Source: Silicimonas algicola (GTDB lineage: Bacteria; Pseudomonadota; Alphaproteobacteria; Rhodobacterales; Rhodobacteraceae). From it: a stretch of 64,000 bases of DNA. The stretch is from contig NZ_QGGV01000010.1 of assembly GCF_003148765.1 (NCBI RefSeq), forward strand, positions 62,001 through 126,000, written 5' to 3'. Made by a program: the position numbers and the translations under genes. How positions within the stretch are numbered: position 1 is the stretch's first letter; each line of letters starts with the position of its first letter. The notes beneath the pieces were generated by a model. The model did not search any database and was not told the DNA's origin. It was given only the letters and a program-made list of their open reading frames with translations. This document shows positions 1 through 7,945 of this stretch, piece by piece.

Positions 1-745
1 GTGGCCAAAGAACCGCGACCAAGAGCAGGCGAAGCGGCGGCCTCGCCCTGAGCATCATTTTGACAGCATAGACGTTGGCCTCGGCTTCCTGCGTCGCGAC
101 CTGTCCGCCCTCGAGATGGCCGCAGGCATGATGGCCCACCTCGTGGTAGAACGTATGTTCGGCATCCAGCCGACGCCACCAAAGCCGGATACCTGACACC
201 CGGTCGACCGGCCACGTCAGGACGATGCCGGAGAGTTGCACGTCGTAGCAACCAAGGAAGTCGAGTGCCGGATGTCGCGCAAGGACGTCGATCCGTGTTA
301 CTTCGTCCAAGTTCAGGCCCCTGACCCTGCTCCATCGCCGAACGTTGTCGGCGACCAGGTCTGGTTCGCTTATCTCGTCTGCGACATAGACCGGGATGCC
401 TCCCCCGACCTGAGTCACGGGCTTGTCGTTCTGTCGGCGCGACAAGATCTCAAGTGTCTTGCGGTGTAGCGGATGCAGCGGAATGTCGTTCAGCCGATCG
501 ACTTCGCGAACGAAGATGTCGCGATCCAACTCGTGAAGAGCGGCAAGCAGAACCCCGAAGTATTTCCCCGACGGTCCATGCGGCTTTTCCTGCCAGGCGC
601 TGGAGTCCAGCTTCCGGCACAGGTCGACCACGGAGACTTCTCTATCACGAAGAACGTCGCGCCACGCGTCCATCACGGTCTCTGCGTGGTCTGTCGAGAC
701 GCCTCTCAGCAGTCTCTCGACGGGGTTCCTGGCTGCGGTGTCCAT
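1..745 (-). CDS. partial HExxH metalloprotease-like protein (IrrE/ImmA-like C-terminal part)
   Basis: An open frame enters from the left edge and reads without a stop for about 248 codons from an ATG at 745; GAGGGGG lies just upstream as ribosome binding site. The C-terminus is outside the window. Residues 201-210 read HEVGHHACGH, followed by EAEANVYA at about 220-227. HExxH followed by a Glu-rich EAN-type helix is the pattern of M78/ImmA-IrrE metalloproteases, where the two His and a later acidic residue bind zinc. The 200 residues before it (LLRGVSTDHAETVMDAWRD at the start) match no family I recognise. It is followed on the same strand by pepF. It may be a regulator-cleaving protease or part of a toxin/antitoxin or phage-type module; the assignment rests only on the motif. 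Confidence 0.6.
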   Translation of the reverse strand, partial: MDTAARNPVERLLRGVSTDHAETVMDAWRDVLRDREVSVVDLCRKLDSSAWQEKPHGPSGKYFGVLLAALHELDRDIFVREVDRLNDIPLHPLHRKTLEILSRRQNDKPVTQVGGGIPVYVADEISEPDLVADNVRRWSRVRGLNLDEVTRIDVLARHPALDFLGCYDVQLSGIVLTWPVDRVSGIRLWWRRLDAEHTFYHEVGHHACGHLEGGQVATQEAEANVYAVKMMLRARPPLRLLLVAVLWP

Positions 746-799
746 GACGCCCCCTCTAGCCGAGAACTGTGGCAACGGCAGGACAGTGCCGCGACGTCC

Positions 800-2611
800 C
801 TAGCCCTCCATCGCTTCCAACTCGTCGATGAAGCCCGAGATCATGCCGAGGCCCTTGTCCCAGAAGGCGGGGTCGGAGGCGTCGAGGCCGAAGGGGGCCA
901 GAAGCTCCTTGTGGTGCTTCGAGCCGCCGGCCTTGAGCATGTCGAAGTACTTCTTCTGGAAGTCGGCGTCGCCTTCCTCGTAGACCGCGTAGAGCGCGTT
1001 CACGAGGCCGTCGCCGAAGGCGTAGGCATAGACGTAGAAGGGCGAGTGGACGAAGTGGGGGACGTAGGACCAGAAGGTCTCGTAGCCCTCCATGAAGTCG
1101 AAGGCGGGTCCGAGGCTCTCGCCCTGCACGCTCATCCACAACTCGCCGATGTCATCGGGCGTCAGCTCGCCATTGCGGCGGGCGGCGTGGAGCTTGCATT
1201 CGAAATCGTAGAAGGCGATCTGGCGGACGACCGTGTTGATCATGTCCTCGACCTTGCCGGCGAGGAGGACCTTGCGTTCCTTCTGCGAGGGCGCGTCCTT
1301 GAGGAGACGGCGGAAGGTCAGCATCTCGCCGAAGACGCTGGCGGTTTCGGCCAGGGTGAGGGGCGTCGAGGCCAGAAGCTCGCCCTGCCCGGCCGCGAGG
1401 CGCTGGTGGACGCCGTGGCCAAGCTCGTGGGCCAGCGTCATCACGTCGCGCGGTTTGCCGAGGTAGTTGAGCATGACGTAGGGGTGGACATTCGACACGG
1501 TCGGGTGCGCGAAGGCGCCGGGGGCCTTGCCGGGCTTCACCGGGGCGTCGATCCAGCCGTCGTCGAAGAAGGGTTGCGCCAGGCGCGCCATCTCGGGGTC
1601 GAAGCCGGCGTAGGCGGATAGCACCGTCTCGCGCGCCTCGTCCCAGCCGATCCTGCGGTCGCTTTCCATCGGCAGGGGCGCGTTGCGGTCCCAGACCTGC
1701 ATCCGGTCGAGGCCGAGCCAGCCGCGCTTCAATTCGTAGTAGCGGTGCGAGAGTTTCGGATAGGCGTTGACGACGGCGTTGCGCAGGGCCTCGACCACCT
1801 CGGGCTCGACCTGGTTCGACAGGTGGCGGCCGGTCTGGGGTGTGGGCATTCCACGCCAGCGGTCCTCGATCTCCTTCTCCTTCGACAGCGTGTTGTGGAC
1901 GCGGGCGAAGAGCTTGACGTTCTCGCCGAAGACGCGGGACAGCTCGCGCGCCGCCGTCTCGCGCTTGGCGCGGTCCTGGTCGGAGAGGTCGTTCAGCGTG
2001 GCTTCCAGTCCGCGCGTCTCGTCGCCGATGACGAACTCGAGACCCGAGATGGTCTCGTCGAAGAGACGGTTCCAGGCGGCGGCGCCGACAGTGGACTGGT
2101 CGTGGAGGAACTTCTCGAGCTCGTCCGACAGCTGGTAGGGACGCATCAGGCGGAGGCGGTCGAAGATCGGCTTGTAGCGGGCGAGGTCGGCGTTTCCGGC
2201 GAACCAGCCGTCGAGGACGGCGTCGTCGATGCGGTTGACCTCGAGCGAGAAGAACACGAGCGGCGTGGTGAAGGCGGTGATCCGGTCCTGCGCGTCGGAC
2301 ATGGCCTTGGCGCGTTCGGCGTCGGTCGTGTTCTGGTAATAGCGCAGGCCGATGAAGGACATGATGCGGCCGGCGACCATGTCGATCTTCTCGTAGCGCA
2401 GGACGCAGTCGAGCATCCCCTGTGCGCCGAGACCGGCGAGATGGCCCTCGTAGTCGGCGGCGAAGTCGGCGCAGGCCTGTTCCAGCCAGTCCATGTCGCG
2501 CTTCAGCTCGGGCGCGTCGGGGCTGGAGTAGAGGTCGGAGAGGTTCCATTCGGGCAGGTCGCCCAGGTTGCCCGCGCCGGAGGCGTTCGCGTCGAAAACG
2601 GGGGTCTGCAT
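800..2611 (-). CDS. pepF: M3 family oligoendopeptidase F
   Basis: A 603-residue cytoplasmic zinc peptidase that degrades short oligopeptides. The zinc motif HELGH is at 395-399, and the third ligand is probably E422 in LAETASVFGE, at the spacing usual for M3B enzymes. The N-terminal half is the helical oligopeptidase F domain, the C-terminal half the catalytic M3 domain. Length matches alphaproteobacterial PepF (about 600). The ATG at 2611 (MQTPVFDAN) follows AGGAGC in the leader. It stands alone, between the partial metalloprotease-like gene and the divergent mechanosensitive channel gene. Confidence 0.95.
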   Translation of the reverse strand: MQTPVFDANASGAGNLGDLPEWNLSDLYSSPDAPELKRDMDWLEQACADFAADYEGHLAGLGAQGMLDCVLRYEKIDMVAGRIMSFIGLRYYQNTTDAERAKAMSDAQDRITAFTTPLVFFSLEVNRIDDAVLDGWFAGNADLARYKPIFDRLRLMRPYQLSDELEKFLHDQSTVGAAAWNRLFDETISGLEFVIGDETRGLEATLNDLSDQDRAKRETAARELSRVFGENVKLFARVHNTLSKEKEIEDRWRGMPTPQTGRHLSNQVEPEVVEALRNAVVNAYPKLSHRYYELKRGWLGLDRMQVWDRNAPLPMESDRRIGWDEARETVLSAYAGFDPEMARLAQPFFDDGWIDAPVKPGKAPGAFAHPTVSNVHPYVMLNYLGKPRDVMTLAHELGHGVHQRLAAGQGELLASTPLTLAETASVFGEMLTFRRLLKDAPSQKERKVLLAGKVEDMINTVVRQIAFYDFECKLHAARRNGELTPDDIGELWMSVQGESLGPAFDFMEGYETFWSYVPHFVHSPFYVYAYAFGDGLVNALYAVYEEGDADFQKKYFDMLKAGGSKHHKELLAPFGLDASDPAFWDKGLGMISGFIDELEAMEG

Positions 2612-2730
2612 GTCGGCTCCTCGTGTCGTGGTCGGGTGAGAGATAGAGGCTGCGGGCGGCGATTGGAACCCGAGGCGCGCCTCGCGGGATCGTTTTGCCA
2701 GAGCGCTGCAACGCAGCTAGCATAGGCCGG

Positions 2731-3840
2731 ATGATGACCCTCGAGTTCCTTCGCGGCTGGCTGACGGCCCTTCCGGGCGGCAGCGGCCCCTTCGTCGCGG
2801 CGCTGCTGGCCGTGGCGGTGGCGCTGATGGCGCACTGGCTGTGGCACCGGGTGGCGACGCGGATCGTGGCGGGACGCGACCTGTTCTGGCGCAGCCTCGT
2901 CCAGCGCACGCGGCGGCCGGTGCGGCTGGCCTTCGTCACGCTGGCGCTGTTTCTCGCGCTCGCGCCGTTCGATCTGCCGGACGGCCTCAACGTCTTCGTC
3001 CGGCGCGCGCTGACGGTGCTGACGATCGTGCTGATCGCCTGGTGGCTGAGGATGGCGTTCAGCATCTGGATGACGATCCACTTGCGGCAGTTCAGCCTCG
3101 ACAGCGAGGATAACCTCAACGCGCGCAAGCACATCACACAGGGCCGCATCCTGCAGCGGATCGGGAACATCCTGATCTATGTGGGCGCGCTGGCCGCCGT
3201 GCTGATGACCTTCGAGACGGTGCGCCACTATGGGGTGTCGCTGCTGGCCTCGGCGGGGGCGGCGGGGATCGTGGTGGGCTTCGCGCTGCAGCCGCTTCTG
3301 AAGAACCTGATCGCGGGGATCCAGCTTGCCGTGACCCAGCCCATCCGCATCGACGACGCGCTGATCGTCGAGGGCGAGTGGGGCCAGGTCGAGGAGATCA
3401 CCTCGACCTATGTCGTCATCAAGATCTGGGACTGGCGGCGGCTGATCGTGCCCCTGAACTATTTCATCGAGCAGCCGTTCCAGAACTGGACCCGCGAGAC
3501 CGCCTCTCTTATCGGGGCGGTGATGCTTTACGTCGATCACACCGCCGACGTCGCCCGCCTGCGCGAGAAGGCGCGGGAGGTGGTCGAGGCCTCGCCCCGC
3601 TGGGACCGCAACGTCTTCGCGGTTCAGGTGACGGACATCCGCGAGACGGTAATGGAGGTCCGCGTCATCGCCTCGGGGCGGAACGCCGGCCTGGTCTACG
3701 ACCTGCGCTGCGACATCCGCGAGGCGCTGGTGGCCTGGCTCCAGGCCGAGATGCCGGGGGCGCTGCCGCGGACGAGGGCGGAGGTGACGAGCGACCCAGA
3801 TCGGAGGCCTTCGGCGGCTGCCGAGGTGGACGAAGGGTAG
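2731..3840 (+). CDS. MscS-family mechanosensitive ion channel
   Basis: About 369 residues from the ATG at 2731; the frame is open back to a TTG at 2695, but the later ATG is more natural. Several hydrophobic helices fill the first half (around 10-30, 70-95 and 140-165). They lead to the conserved MscS pore helix and beta domain, with LLASAGAAGIVVGFALQPLLKN-type glycine/alanine packing and then DDALIVEGEWGQVEEI and IVPLNYFIEQPFQNWTR. This is the TM3 pore plus cytoplasmic beta barrel of MscS-like channels. They release solutes on osmotic down-shock, which fits the osmoprotectant importer nearby. The C-terminus converges on a minus-strand gene whose annotated end overlaps it by about 175 bases. 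Confidence 0.93.
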   Translation: MMTLEFLRGWLTALPGGSGPFVAALLAVAVALMAHWLWHRVATRIVAGRDLFWRSLVQRTRRPVRLAFVTLALFLALAPFDLPDGLNVFVRRALTVLTIVLIAWWLRMAFSIWMTIHLRQFSLDSEDNLNARKHITQGRILQRIGNILIYVGALAAVLMTFETVRHYGVSLLASAGAAGIVVGFALQPLLKNLIAGIQLAVTQPIRIDDALIVEGEWGQVEEITSTYVVIKIWDWRRLIVPLNYFIEQPFQNWTRETASLIGAVMLYVDHTADVARLREKAREVVEASPRWDRNVFAVQVTDIRETVMEVRVIASGRNAGLVYDLRCDIREALVAWLQAEMPGALPRTRAEVTSDPDRRPSAAAEVDEG

Positions 3841-4726
3841 GCGTTTTTATCGGTCTCGAAGTATCCGGCCTTATGGAGGAAACGCACCACGCGATCAGCC
3901 GTCCGGCGGGAGGGCTGACACATGATTGGTGCCCTGCAGATTTTTTTTTGCGATCAATCTCCCTGCCCAAGGCGGAGAAATCTCTGAACTCTGTAGTCTC
4001 GCCGTCGACCAAGAGGGCGTTGCCAGCGAATTCTGCGCTTTCGGTGATGGTCTTACCGTCCAAACAAAAGACATCTTCGTAACGGACCTTCACCAGCAAA
4101 AGCATAATAACACGCGTGTCCGAACCTGTGGCGAACCGAAGGTCATCGGCGCGGGTCAGGAGCTCTACGGAGTCCCGTTTACTTTTACCTGCGGCGATGT
4201 CTGGCCAGACGCCCTTGGCAAGCCCGGTGTCGCCGCCGACCCGAGATACCTCGATCATCACACTTCTAGCAGGCGACTGCCCCGTATTTCGGACGGTCAA
4301 CGCGATGTCCCAGTCGACGTAGAATTGTTCTGCTCGGGGCGTGACAGAAACCTTCTCAATAGTCAGATAGGCACGGACCTGCGCTTCTCCGATGCGGGTG
4401 GTTTCCAGCACCATTTTTCGGGTGTCAGCGGCCATTCTTTGAGTAGCCACCAGAGTGCCAACCAAAAGCCCCGCCGCTACTATAGTGAAGAAAGACATTA
4501 CCCACTGAGCAAGTGTGTCCTCAGACGCAACAAGACGCCGGGTCCACCACCACCATTGTGGTTCATCGTCGGCTTCAAAGCGACCGGCGTATCCGTTACA
4601 CTGATCGCGAGCTATGCAATCTACAAAATCGTAGATGCCGCTACCCCAGATCAATATGACAGTGGCCGCGGAAAGCCCGAAACCTAGCCCAACCGCAAAT
4701 CCGTTACGCCAACGGTTTTCAGGCAT
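3665..4726 (-). CDS. membrane protein of unknown function, doubtful C-terminus
   Basis: The frame gives 353 residues. Two hydrophobic segments are visible: about 9-30 (GFGLSAATVILIW) and 72-95 (VMSFFTIVAAGLLVGTLVA). A polar, probably cytoplasmic domain follows, rich in beta-type sequence (VRNTGQSPARSVMIEVSRV). I do not recognise a family. Base and codon use are less GC-rich than in the neighbours, suggesting recent acquisition. The first 43 bases overlap the DUF6471 gene, so the two are probably co-translated. The last 80 residues are Pro/Arg/Ser-rich and lie antisense to the MscS gene, so they look like non-coding shadow. A run of nine A (3949-3941, read as three Lys) precedes this tail. With one A fewer the protein would stop at 3895, before the channel gene. 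The true end is therefore uncertain. Confidence 0.55.
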   Translation of the reverse strand: MPENRWRNGFAVGLGFGLSAATVILIWGSGIYDFVDCIARDQCNGYAGRFEADDEPQWWWWTRRLVASEDTLAQWVMSFFTIVAAGLLVGTLVATQRMAADTRKMVLETTRIGEAQVRAYLTIEKVSVTPRAEQFYVDWDIALTVRNTGQSPARSVMIEVSRVGGDTGLAKGVWPDIAAGKSKRDSVELLTRADDLRFATGSDTRVIMLLLVKVRYEDVFCLDGKTITESAEFAGNALLVDGETTEFRDFSALGREIDRKKKSAGHQSCVSPPAGRLIAWCVSSIRPDTSRPIKTPTLRPPRQPPKASDLGRSSPPPSSAAAPPASRPGARPPAPRGCRSAGRRPGRRSAPRR

Positions 4727-4869
4727 TGCAGGAAAAAGGCGGCACTGAATTTGCCTCGTGACAGTTTGTTGCGAATGTTGACTTCCTTATCGCCGATCAT
4801 GTCGGCAAGCTGACCGTAAGTCACCCCCTGGCGCTTCAGTTCGGCCTTGAGGCCCCTCCCCTCACCCAT
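4684..4869 (-). CDS. DUF6471 family HTH-like protein
   Basis: 61 residues with the characteristic sequence LKRQGVTYGQLADMIG, NIRNKLSRGKFSAAFFLQCL. I recall this as the DUF6471 family, which looks like a small lambda-repressor-like helix-turn-helix. The family usually has more residues before LKAELKR. Here the ATG at 4869 falls inside the decayed ligase 3' end (its Ala-Tyr-Gly-stop), so the N-terminus MGEGRG seems to be made of junction sequence and may be truncated. Its end overlaps the start of the membrane protein gene by 43 bases. A DNA-binding role is inferred, not shown. Confidence 0.6.
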   Translation of the reverse strand: MGEGRGLKAELKRQGVTYGQLADMIGDKEVNIRNKLSRGKFSAAFFLQCLKTVGVTDLRLG

Positions 4870-5077
4870 AAGCCGCCAGCATCGCCCTCAGATCCTCCAT
4901 CGTGTTCGCCTCGTAGGCGGGCTTATCCGTTCGCCACCGCGCCATGCGGGGAAAGCGGAGCGCCACGCCGGACTTGTGGCGGGTCTGTTTTGCTGAGCCT
5001 TTGAAGGCGATCTCGAAGACGCGGACGGGGCCGCAGCCCCCGGTGAAAGCTACCAGCGCCTCGCCCTTCCGGACGGC
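4862..5077 (-). pseudogene. remnant of ATP-dependent DNA ligase 3' end
   Basis: Reading the minus strand gives VRKGEALVAFTGG, then FEIAFKGSAKQTRHKSGVA, LRFPRMARWRTDKPAYEA and NTMEDLRAMLAAYG with a stop. This is the C-terminus of the DNA ligase encoded at 9032-10630, with about 25 residues and a few more missing by in-frame deletion and everything upstream absent. Over the last 124 bases I count about 11 mismatches to the intact copy, in the same orientation. There is no start codon or catalytic domain, so it cannot work as a ligase. It abuts the stop of the osmoprotectant permease gene (5081) on one side and contains the ATG of the DUF6471 gene on the other. It is one arm of a direct repeat flanking the ABC operon. 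Confidence 0.9.
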
Positions 5078-5080
5078 CCC

Positions 5081-5833
5081 TCAAGCAGTGCGGCGCCCTC
5101 CGGTGTGGCGGGCGAGGCGGGCTTCGAGTTGCACGAGCGCGTCGTAGATCAGGACGGCGAAGAGCCCCACGATGATCCCGCCCTGCAGCACGTAGGCGGT
5201 GTTGCTGGTGAGCAGGCCCGCGATGATCACCTCGCCCAGCGTGCGGGCGGCCACGGTGGATCCGATCGTCGCGGTGCCAAGCGCGATCACGACCGACAGG
5301 CGGATGCCCGTCAGGATCACGGGAAACGCGAGCGGCAGTTCGACCTGCACCAGCCTTTGCCAGCGATTGAGCCCCATTCCGCGTGCCGCCTCCATCGTGG
5401 CGGGCGGAAGCGTCGAGAGCGCGATGGTGGCGTTCTCGAAGATCGGCAGCAGACCATAGAGGAAAAGCGCCACCAGCGTCGGACCCGCGCCGAAGCCGAG
5501 GGCCGGCACGGCCAGGGCCAGCACGGCGACCGGGGGGAAGGTCTGGCCCATGTTCGTCACCGTGCGCGAGAGGGGGCGGAAGGCTTCGCCCGCAGGCCGG
5601 GTCACCAGGATCGCAAGCGTCACCGCGACCAGCGTGGCCGCAGCCGTGGCGGCTGCCACAAGCCCCAGATGGCTGAGCGACAGCGACAGAAGCGAGCTGC
5701 GTGCATAGATCGCCGGTGCGCCCTCGGGGGCGAGCGGCCGGAAGACCGGGGCGAACCAGTCCGGCCTCAAGACCAGGGCCAGCAGCAGCAGGACCAGAGC
5801 GGGGCGCAGGATGGTCCCGACCCCGATCCTCAT
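5081..5833 (-). CDS. yehW: osmoprotectant ABC transporter permease (YehW-type)
   Basis: About 250 residues from the ATG at 5833, which overlaps the ATPase stop by four bases; the open frame upstream of it is shadow. It is a hydrophobic inner-membrane protein with the binding-protein-dependent permease signature, including the EAA-type loop MEAARGMGLNRWQRLVQVELPLAFPVILTGIRLS that contacts the ATPase. Length and order match YehW of the E. coli YehZYXW or Salmonella OsmU system, a glycine betaine/choline-type importer. It is last in a four-gene operon. Confidence 0.9.
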   Translation of the reverse strand: MRIGVGTILRPALVLLLLALVLRPDWFAPVFRPLAPEGAPAIYARSSLLSLSLSHLGLVAAATAAATLVAVTLAILVTRPAGEAFRPLSRTVTNMGQTFPPVAVLALAVPALGFGAGPTLVALFLYGLLPIFENATIALSTLPPATMEAARGMGLNRWQRLVQVELPLAFPVILTGIRLSVVIALGTATIGSTVAARTLGEVIIAGLLTSNTAYVLQGGIIVGLFAVLIYDALVQLEARLARHTGGRRTA

Positions 5834-6765
5834 GCGCGAAGCTCTGCGCGGGCGCGGATCGCGTCGAATGTCACCCGGCCCACCACGTCGCCGTCGCGCT
5901 CGACCGGCACGGCCGACCGACCGGTCCACAGGCAGGCCGCGAGCGCGTCGCGCAGGCTGGCGTCGGCCGGCAGAGCGGCGCCCGGCGCGTCCCCGTCCTC
6001 GACCAGATCGCACAGCGGGATCAGCGACAGGAGCCTCAGGGGTCGCTCGACCTCGCCCACCATGTTGGCGACGAAGTCGGTCGCCGGCTGGGCGATTATC
6101 TCGGCGGGGGTGCCGTGCTGGACCAGCTTGCCGCCGTCCATCACCGCGACCCGGTCTCCCAGGCGGATCGCCTCCTCCATGTCGTGCGTGACCAGCATTA
6201 TGGTCGAACCGAGCGCCTTCTGGATCCGGCGCAGATCGTCCTGGGCCCGCGCGCGGATGATCGGGTCGAGCGCGCCGAAGGGTTCATCCATCAGCAGGAG
6301 ATCGGGACGCGAGGCAAGTGCCCGCGCCACGCCCACGCGCTGCTGCTGTCCTCCCGACAACTCGGCCGGATAGCGGTCCCGGAATTGCGCGGGGTCCATC
6401 GAGAACAGGGTCAGCAACTCGTCGACACGGGCCTCGATCTTGTCCTTCGGCCAGTCAAGAAGCCGGGGCACCGCACCGATGTTGCGCGCCACCGTGTGAT
6501 GGGGAAAGAGCCCGTGGCCCTGGATCGCGTAGCCGATCCGGCGCCGCAACAGATGCGGCTTCGTCGCAAGGGTCGACACGCCGTTGATCCGCACCTCTCC
6601 CGAGGTGGGCTCCTCGAGACGGTTTATCATCCGCAGGAGCGTGGTCTTGCCAGAGCCCGAGGTGCCCACGATGACGGTGATCGTGCCGGTTTCGACCGTC
6701 ATCGTCACGGCATCGACCGCCTTGACGCCGTTGTAGGTCTTGGTGATGCGGTCGATCTCGATCAT
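5830..6765 (-). CDS. yehX: osmoprotectant ABC transporter ATP-binding protein (YehX-type)
   Basis: 311 residues. Walker A GTSGSGKTT at 34-42, signature LSGGQQQRVGVARALA, Walker B LLLMDEPFGALD and the H-loop VTHDMEEA are all present. After the ATPase core, the last 70-80 residues (TWERPLRLLS-like, then ASLRDALAACLWTGRSAVPVERDG) resemble a degenerate CBS-like regulatory tail, as in ProV/OpuCA-class ATPases. It energises import through the two permeases encoded on either side, with four-base overlaps at both ends, so all three are translationally coupled. Confidence 0.93.
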   Translation of the reverse strand: MIEIDRITKTYNGVKAVDAVTMTVETGTITVIVGTSGSGKTTLLRMINRLEEPTSGEVRINGVSTLATKPHLLRRRIGYAIQGHGLFPHHTVARNIGAVPRLLDWPKDKIEARVDELLTLFSMDPAQFRDRYPAELSGGQQQRVGVARALASRPDLLLMDEPFGALDPIIRARAQDDLRRIQKALGSTIMLVTHDMEEAIRLGDRVAVMDGGKLVQHGTPAEIIAQPATDFVANMVGEVERPLRLLSLIPLCDLVEDGDAPGAALPADASLRDALAACLWTGRSAVPVERDGDVVGRVTFDAIRARAELRA

Positions 6766-7928
6766 GCGGTTCCCTGCGGTGTCGGAGAGGCCAGTTCGAC
6801 CAGGATGTCCATGACGATGGCCGAGACGAGGGCCAGTGCGACGGTGGGCAGCGCGCCCAGCAGGATCAGGTCGGTGGCCGTCTGGTTCAGACCCTGGAAC
6901 ACGAAGGTCCCGAAGCCGCCGCCTCCGATCAGCCCGGCGATGACGGCCAGTCCGACGTTCTGCACCAGCACGATGCGCAGCCCGGTCAGGATGATCGGCA
7001 GGCCCAGCGGCAGTTCGACCTGCCACAGCCGCTGGCGCGGCGTCATGCCCATCCCGCGCGCGGCCTCGAGCGCCGAGGGGGGCGTCGCGGCAAGCCCCGT
7101 CACGGTGTTTCCGACCACCGGCAGCAGCGAGTACAGCACCAGCGCCAGAAAGGCCGGCGCAAAGCCGATCCCGGCGATGCCGATGGCCTGCGCACCGGGC
7201 ACGCTGTCCCCGACCCAGCCGAGGATCGGGATCATCAGGCCGAACATCGCAAGCGACGGTATCGTCTGGAGGAAGCTCAGGACCGGCAGGGTCGTGGTGC
7301 GCAGGCTCGATCGCCGGTGACACAGGATACCCAGCGGAAAGCCGATCGCCGCCGCCGTCGCGAGCGAGCCGAAGGCCAGCGCCAGGTGCCGCACGGCCGC
7401 ATCGGCGAAGGCCTCCCTGCGGCCGGCGTATTCCTGCAGGATCGACAGTTGCGACAGCGTCCCCGACCACAGGATCAGCGCCAGCGTTCCCAGCACCGCC
7501 GCCAGGAGCGCGCCGCGCGCCAGCGACCCCGGCGCCAGCTGGGCGAGCGCGTCGGCCATCAGCAGCATCAGGATCAGCAGGAGGCACCAGAAGCCGATGG
7601 CGGGCGAAACCCGCGCATAGTCTCCGGCCCCGACCAGCAGCGCGGGCGCGCCCTGCATCAGCAGCCAGAGCAGGCCGGCCAGTCCGAGGATCGACCCGGC
7701 GAACCGCAGGCGCGGCCACGCCGACGGCAGGCCGAGAAGCAGGCCCGCCATCACGGCAGCCGTTCCGGGAAGGGTCACCGCCGGCGCAGCCAGGCGCCAG
7801 GGCAACACGCCGTCGCCGGCGACGATGCGATTGGCAGCGACGGTCAGGAAAGGAAGCAGGAGCGCGCCCAGTCCAAGGACGGCGAACAGAACGCCGGGCG
7901 GGGACAATCCCCACCCGGCGCGTCCCAC
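6762..7928 (-). CDS. yehY: osmoprotectant ABC transporter permease with extended N-terminus (YehY-type)
   Basis: 388 residues from a GTG at 7928. The first half holds about five extra hydrophobic segments not found in ordinary OpuC/ProW permeases. The second half is the standard permease core with the coupling loop SALEAARGMGMTPRQRLWQVELPLGLPIILTG. The double-length design (about 385 residues) is typical of YehY/OsmW-like permeases and distinguishes this system from OpuC. It overlaps yehX by four bases and starts 18 bases after the binding protein gene. Confidence 0.9.
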   Translation of the reverse strand: MGRAGWGLSPPGVLFAVLGLGALLLPFLTVAANRIVAGDGVLPWRLAAPAVTLPGTAAVMAGLLLGLPSAWPRLRFAGSILGLAGLLWLLMQGAPALLVGAGDYARVSPAIGFWCLLLILMLLMADALAQLAPGSLARGALLAAVLGTLALILWSGTLSQLSILQEYAGRREAFADAAVRHLALAFGSLATAAAIGFPLGILCHRRSSLRTTTLPVLSFLQTIPSLAMFGLMIPILGWVGDSVPGAQAIGIAGIGFAPAFLALVLYSLLPVVGNTVTGLAATPPSALEAARGMGMTPRQRLWQVELPLGLPIILTGLRIVLVQNVGLAVIAGLIGGGGFGTFVFQGLNQTATDLILLGALPTVALALVSAIVMDILVELASPTPQGTA

Positions 7929-7945
7929 CGGTATGGTTGCGCTGG

